A stretch of DNA of 64,000 nt from Hydra vulgaris (lineage: Eukaryota; Cnidaria; Hydrozoa; Anthoathecata; Hydridae): contig NC_088934.1 in the NCBI RefSeq assembly GCF_038396675.1, forward strand, positions 2,728,501 through 2,792,500, given 5' to 3'. How positions within the stretch are numbered: position 1 is the stretch's first letter; the number at the start of each line of letters is the position of its first letter. The position numbers were made by a program, and so were the translations under genes. The notes beneath the pieces are model-generated. The model ran no database searches. It was not told where the DNA came from and was given only the letters and a program-made list of their open reading frames with translations. This document shows, in pieces, positions 57,897 through 64,000 of the stretch.

Positions 57897-58069
57897 CCAC
57901 ATTAAATAATCATTGCAAAAATAATATCCCTGGAAAGGAGTTTCGAAACGAAATATTGACACATATAAGATCACTTGACACACGTATAAAAAGAAAGTTA
58001 TCAATAATATTTTCAAAAGCTAAAGACTTAAGAAAGAATTCAGGACAGTTTAGAAAACGAATTAAATAA
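57897..58069 (+). CDS. Terminal exon of an unidentified gene, basic C-terminus
   Basis: Splice acceptor TTATTTGCAG at 57887-57896 is followed by about 58 codons starting K-I-S-T-L-N-N-H-C-K-N-N (the first codon depends on phase), then I-K-R-K-L-S-I-I-F-S-K-A-K-D-L-R-K-N and Q-F-R-K-R-I-K before the stop at 58067-58069. AATAAA-like TTAAATAAAAAAC overlaps the stop. Lys/Arg are far in excess over Asp/Glu. It ends about 195 bp before the secreted-peptide gene, same strand. A decayed copy with the same intron end lies at 51.25-51.50 kb. It may be the cationic end of a related peptide precursor; upstream exons were not found. Confidence 0.45.
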
Positions 58070-58188
58070 AAAACAATAGAAATTTTTGAATAATTCTCTC
58101 TGGCAGGAATAACAAATTTTGGAATAACATATTAATATTTTTTATCTGAAAAATATTAATTTGTTCAATTTTTTATCTAAAAATATTA

Positions 58189-58227
58189 ATTGATTCAAAA
58201 AAAGTCTAAAACTTTTTTTGAATCAAT
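58189..58227. promoter_or_regulatory. Perfect inverted repeat upstream of the peptide gene
   Basis: 17-base arms (58189-58205; 58211-58227) around CTAAA, ending 38 bases before the ATG at 58266. It could be a promoter or 5'-UTR hairpin, or a chance product of this AT-rich DNA. Its position is the only reason to flag it. Confidence 0.35.
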
Positions 58228-58247
58228 CTTAAATTTAACAATATTTT

Positions 58248-58265
58248 TAAATCATAGGATAAAAA
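58248..58265 (+). promoter_or_regulatory. Possible splice acceptor just before the start codon
   Basis: AATATTTTTAAATCATAG followed by GATAAAAAATG gives an AG only a few bases upstream of the ATG. Hydra adds spliced leaders in trans to many mRNAs, so this could be a leader acceptor or the end of a 5'-UTR intron. Inference only. Confidence 0.3.
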
Positions 58266-59161
58266 ATGAAAGCTGTTCTGTTGTTCTGTCTTCTTGCACC
58301 TTTAGTAATTGGTTAGTATTTTTTGTTTTAAATGTTTTAGTACGAAAATACTAAATTTTAAAACATTTTCTATATTCAATCTTTATATAGATTTTTATAT
58401 TTTATATACGTTATATTTTTTGTATATATCCTTTATTTTTCGACCTTTAACTTTGAAATTTTTGTTAACTTTGATTTATTTTAGCATATCGGCATAAAAA
58501 TGATCTAAATGAAGAAGAAAATGAAGAAGATCTTGCCGATCTACTTAGATCAAGATATCGCGATGAAGTCTTTAGAGACGAAAATGAAGATAATGATATT
58601 TCAGACTCAGATAAAACGGAAGAAGAATTATTAAATGAAAGTTTAGAAGATCCAGTAGCCGAACTGTTGGCTGCAACAAATGCAAAAAATATGCCTTCAC
58701 AAACTGTCGCCCCTACAACTGAAGCCGAAACGCAACCCCCAATTGTTTTCACAACTGCAACACCAAAAAAAAAGAAGGTCATTAGACGTAGAGGTAAGTC
58801 ATAAAAGGTAGATGTTATAGGAGGCTTCAGAAAATGCTTTTTTCTTTTTCTTTATAATCTGTTTAACAGTTATCAAAATTCTTTTAGTTAGACGTTATTA
58901 TTTATCTAATTAACCGTTATTACTTAGTTAATTAAACGTTGCTGTTTATTTGATTAACTGTTATTATTTAGATACTGTTATTTGTTGTTCTGAGTTTAGC
59001 AGTTTTTTTTAGGTAAACGACGTTGTTATCGATTCTGCATTAAAAGCCTTCAGAATAAAAATTCAAAACCGAAATGTAGAACAGTTTGTTATCCGAGAAT
59101 TCGCAGCTATCTACCATATAAATTAAGAAAACTCCTGTGGAAATCACTTCATCCATATTGA
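58266..59161 (+). CDS. Secreted acidic/cationic peptide precursor (3 exons, 167 aa), AMP-like
   Basis: Exon 1 58266-58311 (donor GTTAGT), exon 2 58485-58793 (acceptor TTTTAG, donor GTAAGT), exon 3 59013-59161 (acceptor TTTTAG; stop TGA). Both introns are phase 1. Residues 1-15, M-K-A-V-L-L-F-C-L-L-A-P-L-V-I, form a signal peptide. Residues 20-80 are acidic (about 24 Asp/Glu). Then a Thr/Pro-rich linker and K-K-K-K-V-I-R-R-R-G-K-R-R, a multibasic processing site. The last 45 residues begin C-Y-R-F-C and hold four Cys as C-x3-C-x12-C-x3-C, 12 Lys/Arg, no acidic residue, and an amphipathic-looking Y-K-L-R-K-L-L-W-K. Acidic pro-part plus cationic mature part, split by exon, is the layout of cnidarian arminin/periculin-type antimicrobial precursors; no identity with a named member is claimed. 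ATTAAA lies about 15 bases past the stop. Confidence 0.82.
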
Positions 59162-59319
59162 TATTTTGTTAAATATTAAATATGAGCATTGGAGTTTAAT
59201 ATTTTTGACAATAATGACTTTTTTATATTATTAAACAGTATAATTTGTAAAACTTATAAACAAATGATTTTTTTATAAAACGTTGATTTCTTTTTTAACT
59301 ATCAAATTAATTTTTTAAC
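59162..59319 (+). other. Probable 3' flank of the peptide gene
   Basis: ATTAAA near 59176 and AT-rich sequence; a duplicated CTATCAAATTAATTTT block at 59300-59332. Confidence 0.4.
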
Positions 59320-59760
59320 TATCAAATTAATTTTACATAGACTTGAAATATGAAGCTAAAACTTAAAATATCTAACACAATGTTACCTGGAAGAACTGAA
59401 ATAGGGTGCCTTCCTATTCCCTCAGGTCTACTAAGACGAACTGTGACGAACCTTTGCAAGGTAGACACTAAGCAATTATGTGGAAGACCTTTGCCAACAA
59501 TTAAAAAGCATTGAACACATCCTCTTTCAACTGAGTTCTGGTTTGCTTGAGGTTTCTGGGTTATCAAGACTAGATATGGAGAACTGTGCTTTGCTTTGCC
59601 AACTGAGAAAACTAAACTGAATCTTTTGTAACAGGACGGACTTTGAAAGTGGAAAATTCAAATAGCTGTGATTGAGTTTGAACCTATCCCTCCTCAAACT
59701 TTCAAGGGTTGGAACTGGCAACGCCAGTTGGGACTTTTAGATCATTAAAGTCAATTGACT
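59320..59760 (-). pseudogene. Unrecognised coding relic
   Basis: Minus strand at about 59720-59350. Pieces: T-L-E-S-L-R-R-D-R-F, then after shifts C-V-Q-C-F-L-I-V-G-K-G-L-P-H-N-C (59517-59470). The C-x2-C...H-N-C arrangement resembles a zinc-binding segment that I have seen in cnidarian transposon proteins, but I cannot name the family. Base composition is less AT-rich than its surroundings. Confidence 0.35.
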
Positions 59761-60590
59761 GCTTCAGAATTTGTTTCATTTTTTCTGCAATTAAGTTGGT
59801 TAAAAAAAGACTAGCCTTGCCAACACACAAGAAGCAAACAGTCTTGCTGTTCTCCTCGTAGTTTTTTGGTTAATTTGGTATATTTTTTGTTAATTCAGAT
59901 GCCAAATCTATAAAAAATGGCTTGAACAACGAATGCTCAAGCTTTTTACCAGATCTTTATCAAATACTTTGTAGAAAAATTTCAATTTTTTAAAATTTTT
60001 TGATACAGTTAACTTGTTCTTTTTTGAACATAAAAAAAACAACCTTTGGCTTTTATTTTTATTTTTTATTTTTTTATTTTTATTTTTTTTTTAATTTTCT
60101 TTCTTAGACAACTTATTCAACACCGCCTATCAAAATTTAATTGGTGGATGAAAGTAAATGTTATAAAAAATGAAGTTTTAATCCGATTTTTATGTAAATT
60201 TGAAAATGGATATTTTTTCCGCGGACGAAGTAACCAGATTTAGGGACTTATATCTCAGTAACCACCAACAATAGTACAATCATACCCCCAAAGAATTTTT
60301 CTGGGTCATGAAATCTAGATTGCTAGATGTCATTTTACTTTTTTACAACAGTGGGCAAAAAAAAAAATGGTGACATTTCGTTTTCTGGATTTTTAACATA
60401 GTTCGATGTATCAAAACTACTGTGACGTGCAATGACAGATTTTTATAAAACTATAACAACTTTGCAAACGGTAAACGGCTTTAATTTTTTGAAAGAGAAA
60501 AACAAAACATTTAGAAGTAACTGATCTCAACATTCAGCAGTAATTTAGATTTGTTTTTTTGTGTTGAATATGTTTTCGGAAAAAACCCGT
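59761..60590. other. Unassigned stretch
   Basis: A T-rich simple repeat (TTTTTATTTTTA type) at 60049-60105. No genes seen. Confidence 0.45.
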
Positions 60591-60769
60591 TTGGCGCCCC
60601 TTTCTAATTGAAACCTACTCGCTGCTTTCAAAAGTGTGTATGCATCAATATCTTCAGCAATTACGATTGAATTACAAATGAAAGACGTACATCCATTCTT
60701 AATAAAGAAATAAATGACATCGTGTTTGCTTAACTAGCCTATATTCTACAAAATTGACTTGACTCATTC

Positions 60770-60960
60770 TTTTACATCTACTTATGATGAGAAAAGTTTC
60801 AGTAGACTAAAGATTATAAAAATTTATCCGTGATCAACAATGACAAAACAATGTCTTTTTGGATTGACATTAATTTTAATTGAATATGAGCTTGCTGAGT
60901 GCATAGACTTTGAAGTACCAATTAATCATTGTATTTTAAACCAGCGGTCATAGACGTTTG
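60770..60960 (+). pseudogene. Possible hAT C-terminal (dimerisation) relic
   Basis: Plus strand E-K-S-F-S-R-L-K-I-I-K-N (60789-60825), then V-I-N-N-D-K-T-M-S-F-W, resembles the hAT ...E-R-S-F-S-x-L-K-x-I-K-x-x-L-R-S-T-M block. Short and degenerate. A G-rich terminus-like patch lies at 61295-61365. Confidence 0.4.
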
Positions 60961-62320
60961 TAAGACGTCTGTACAACGCATAATAGCCATTGAAAGTCTT
61001 TATAATGTTTTTAAAGCATCCAACGGACGTTCTGTACCTCTGGAATTAATATCTTGCAGCAAAAAATTTGAAAGAATTTTACGTTTTTATGCTTTGTTGC
61101 TCGTGGTTTTGAACCAATGTGGTCAAGTTTTGGGTCTTAGTTTAGAGTTTTAATTCCTGTTATACTTTATATTCGGTTACTTTATAGTTAATTCCAACAG
61201 TAAAATTGCTTAATTTCTTCATCATTTATTGCACTTTGATTTTATAACATGTTAGTTTTCCTCTCCCTTGATTTTAAAACCTAGGTATCTTTTCAGGGCT
61301 GCCAAGAGGAGGGGGGAGAGCGAAAGGGACAGTTTGTCCCCGGCGGCACATATTCAAGGGGTGCCAAATGAAAAGAAGGTACTTAAAAAAAAAAAAGATC
61401 CTTCATCAATAATATAGGGAAATTTTGATATGGAAGGGCGCATAACAGGGGGTTGCTGTTTCATGCAAAGTGACGGCTTTCGGCGGTCGCGTATCCTTTA
61501 TATTATCCTTTTTGAAAGTAAAGCTATTAGGTTGGCGAAGACAAAAAAAACTTAATTGTGTTTTAATATCTTTCCTAATCATTTGAAACATTAACTATAA
61601 AACTGATATTTCTTGAATTAATTTATAATTATAAATTATTTGAGCCTTTAGTAAGAATGCTCTATACCATTAAATCTATATCTTGCCTAATTGTTTATAA
61701 CTTTTAACTTTTATAATTTTATTTTTTGTAGGCCAAACTTCTGACTATAATATAAATGGTTTAGTTGTCAGTGTGAATGTACCATTTTAGCCCTTTTGAT
61801 TTATTTAGTTAATATGTTTTGTCTTGTTGATTTTTGGTCGTTGACTAGGTGGTCTAGTATTTAGTGTAAATTATGTGTTTTATTCACTAGTGCTTGTTCT
61901 TAGTTGATAACGTATCTAACTATTCCATTAATGGTTAATCGTTTAAACTAAATGTTCTGTTTTTTGTTTTTTAATTTAGTTAAATAATGGTTTTGTATCA
62001 TTTTATATAGAATTTTTTTTTTTTTGGTTAAACTGTGTTTGTCTACTATGTATTGTGGTTCAAAACAATTATAAAACTGATCTTAGCTGGTTGATTTCTT
62101 ATAATTCATTTACTGGTCAAGCCTACAGTGCACATGAACCATTATTGCAATTTTAATTTTGTTTAGTGTCATTTTGAACTTTGCCTCATTTTAAAGTCTT
62201 GCAAATGGAGGGGATTTGATAGTAGCTTACATCTTGGCTGGTGGTTCAAAACAATAGATCTTGTTACCCTAAGGTATTTATTAAAAGGTTTTATGTTACT
62301 ATGTATTGCTTCTAATACTG
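60961..62320. other. Unassigned AT-rich stretch
   Basis: A 74-codon plus frame (60929-61153) and a 61-codon minus frame (61406-61591) have no recognised motif. The region 61700-62320 is T-rich on the plus strand and shows no coding. Confidence 0.4.
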
Positions 62321-62908
62321 TTGCTTTTTTTTTTTTTATTATAATTTTTATTAACCTATATTAAAATTTACAATGAAATAAATCGTGTTAATAAATAAGA
62401 GAGCTGGAGCAAGCAGAAGAAATAAACTGTCTTATCATCGAGCCCCATTTACATTGAAAAAATCGTCAGTTTATATACAAAAATGAAAAGTAGCTAAGTA
62501 CATAATAAGAATTTTACACACGTTAGTTACAATATAAATATTAATATAATATAAATATTAGTGTTGAAATATAACGCAATGTATCAAAGATTAACAACAA
62601 CATAAAAGTATTAAAGTTTTTTAACAAAAAAAAATTAAATAAAAATAAAACTGCAACAAAAGTGAAGTAGTGTCAATAACTATTTTTTTTTATGTATTCA
62701 TTTTAAAAGAGATATTTTAAATCAAAGTCATTTTGTAATAAGAGACTCCTAGATTCTTTCCTGAATTGTTTCAAAGAGATATTTTGAATATTATTTTTTT
62801 TGTAATAAATTTTAAAAGGTGTTTCCATAGAAACGGTCCACGGTTTTGGATTTGGTAAGAACTTAGTTTTAAATAAGTTTTTGATACAATAAAGTTGTTA
62901 ATTAAAAA

Positions 62909-63484
62909 TTAAGTTGGAAACTTGTGCGAGATTTCACTAAAGTAAGGCTGAAATACAATAGGAGAAAGCCCATGTTTTATTTTAAACATGAATTGTAGTA
63001 CTTGGTGTATATTAAGTTTATATTTACTTAGAGCATCAAGCTTCCTTAAAAGAGGTTCGCAATGAAAATTTCTGTGTGCACCAAATACAATCCTGCATGC
63101 ATCTTTTTGCTTACTATAAAGTTTTTTTAATTTACTATAATTAGTACTACCCCAAACAATATTACAGTAAGAGATAAAACTATGAATAAATGAAAAGTAT
63201 ATCTTTTTCAAGGAAGCAGTGTTAAGATATGGTTTAGCTTTATATAATATGGAAATATTTATTGAGATTTTATTTTCTATGTATTTTATATGTGGTTTCC
63301 ATGACAAATTTTCATCTAGTATTACTCCTAAAAAATTAATGATTGGTTTCCTTTTAATAAATGTTTTATTGATTAAAAGATTAGGTAATTTTAGAGGAAC
63401 ATCATCACCTTTACTAGGTTCGGAGAATAAAATAATTTTAGTTTTTTCTACATTTAACGAAAGCCTATTACTTGTAAACCACAC
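62909..63484 (-). pseudogene. LINE post-RT domain, long open stretch
   Basis: 192 codons (alternative start; really internal to the polyprotein). It holds the RT thumb and C-terminal region: conserved F-L-G-V-I-L-D (RT motif E region), W-K-P-H-I, Y-C-N-I-V-W-G-S-T (equivalent to the Y-A-N-I-A-W-G-S-T where the mariner landed in the 13.4-kb copy) and L-R-K-L-D-A-L-S-K-Y-K-L-N-I-H-Q. This copy therefore supplies an intact reference for that insertion site. Confidence 0.85.
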
Positions 63485-63611
63485 GTTTATTTTTAATAGT
63501 TCTTCATTAAATATTTTAAAGAGAACTTTTATGTTTTTGTTGGAATAAAAAAAATTGGAGTCGTCTGCAAATAATATAACATTTTTTTTATTTTTAATTT
63601 TTTATTTTTTT

Positions 63612-63836
63612 TTATAATTCACCTCCCCAAGGCCGAGAAGGCCACTACAGATGAGGAGGCTACTTGTGGTTATAACCCTCTCTCAACTCTTTAACTCCGA
63701 AACACGAACCTTGACGAACAAGGCCGCTGCGCGAAGAAACAAGTTGAGCGCGGTAATACCAGGGACGTGGCAGGAATCGAACTCGGAACCTCTCGCTTAT
63801 GAAGCGAGCGCTCTACCGCTGCACCACTACTATTTA
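63612..63836 (-). mobile_element. tRNA-derived SINE (family 3) with CAT-anticodon head
   Basis: Minus strand GTGGTGCAGCGGTAGAGCGC, then CTCGCTTCATAAGCGAG (a perfect anticodon stem around a loop with CAT), then GAGTTCGATTCCTGCCAC (B box). The head still folds like a tRNA. The body and A-rich tail extend to about 63600. It is inserted in the LINE between motif B/Y-I-N-D-L and motif C. Confidence 0.85.
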
Positions 63837-64000
63837 AAAAATGCTAAGTATAAATCATTTATATACAATAAAAATAATAATGGTCCTAAGATTGAACCTT
63901 GGGGTACACCACATGTAATGTGTTTTTCTTTTTCACTTTTTCTTATAAATAATATATTGAGACCTGTTCGCCATGTAATCTTCAAACCAAAGTAAGTTTT

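Larger units (their letters stand above)
62325..64000 (-). mobile_element. LINE (F-A-D-D family) interrupted by a SINE; runs off the window
   Basis: Minus strand. At 63990-63850 the codons give [14 protein letters not shown] and Y-I-N-D-L-Y. The SINE (63612-63836) follows. Coding resumes with V-I-L-F-A-D-D-S-N-F-F (about 63580-63550), then 63484-62909 (192 codons open) with N-R-L-S-L-N-V-E-K-T-K-I-I-L-F, F-L-G-V-I-L-D-E-N-L-S-W-K-P-H-I and I-V-W-G-S-T-N-Y-S-K-L-K-K-L-Y-S-K-Q. The degraded 3' part reaches an A-rich tail (T-run 62324-62340 on the plus strand). Both Asp of motif C are intact. The 5' part lies beyond 64000. Confidence 0.88.

Noticed and set aside
58309..58497. 62-codon plus-strand frame between exons 1 and 2 of the peptide gene
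   Set aside because: Intron read-through; F/Y/I/L-rich from AT content.
58465..58782. 105-codon Ser/Phe-rich minus-strand frame
   Set aside because: Antisense to the acidic exon of the peptide gene; its composition is the complement of GAA/GAT-rich codons.
63775..63836. Functional tRNA-Met/Ile (CAT) gene on the minus strand
   Set aside because: A good tRNA-like fold, but it is continuous with a SINE body and A-rich tail and sits inside a LINE.
63651..63995. 114-codon plus-strand frame
   Set aside because: Runs through the SINE and antisense to the LINE.

Overview
The window looks like a piece of an AT-rich, transposon-packed animal genome. The best match is a cnidarian of the Hydra type: LINE, mariner, hAT, Transib, piggyBac and tRNA-SINE families are mixed at high density, spliceosomal introns are short and AT-rich, and a small secreted acidic/cationic peptide precursor is present. 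The genus is an inference from repeat style, not from a diagnostic gene. There are no bacterial operons, rRNA genes or CRISPR arrays.

Layout. 1-2450 is AT-rich non-coding DNA with a C/G-tract fold-back element. 2456-2645 is a tRNA-SINE. 2690-5065 is a decayed LINE. 5.1-6.0 kb holds microsatellites. 6.0-8.16 kb is a second LINE type on the minus strand. 9212-11698 is an internally deleted Transib copy that carries a nested MITE and a 22-bp minisatellite. 12.0-13.4 kb has a MITE, hairpins, a piggyBac relic and a 31-bp tandem repeat. 13.4-23.2 kb is a three-level nest: a LINE is split at a TA by a Tc1/mariner element (15239-22580), which is itself split at a TTAA by a 6-kb transposon (15445-21489) with about 640-bp inverted repeats and a multi-exon transposase-like gene. 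23.5-31 kb holds three more LINE relics and a second partial Transib copy. 31956-35305 is a structurally complete Transib element (RAG1-related superfamily) with CACAGTG ends, a CGCCG 5-bp target duplication and a 659-codon open frame. 36.5-41.2 kb contains pogo-like ends and relics, a fold-back element and a SINE. 42295-45640 is a hAT relic with a duplicated terminal exon. 46.15-49.53 and 52.32-55.74 kb are two inverted copies of one further hAT family. 50287-51079 is a deleted mariner.

The only plausible host gene is at 58266-59161: three exons joined by canonical introns encode a 167-residue secreted precursor with a signal peptide, a strongly acidic pro-region, a basic processing site and a cationic C-terminus with a C-x3-C-x12-C-x3-C pattern. 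Its architecture is that of a cnidarian host-defence peptide. A basic terminal exon just upstream (57897-58069) has an inverted, decayed copy at 51.25-51.50 kb. The window ends in a LINE (62.3-64.0 kb) interrupted by another tRNA-SINE.

Several copies serve as empty-site controls for each other, so the order of insertions can be read inside the window. All calls come from reading the sequence; no database search was done.
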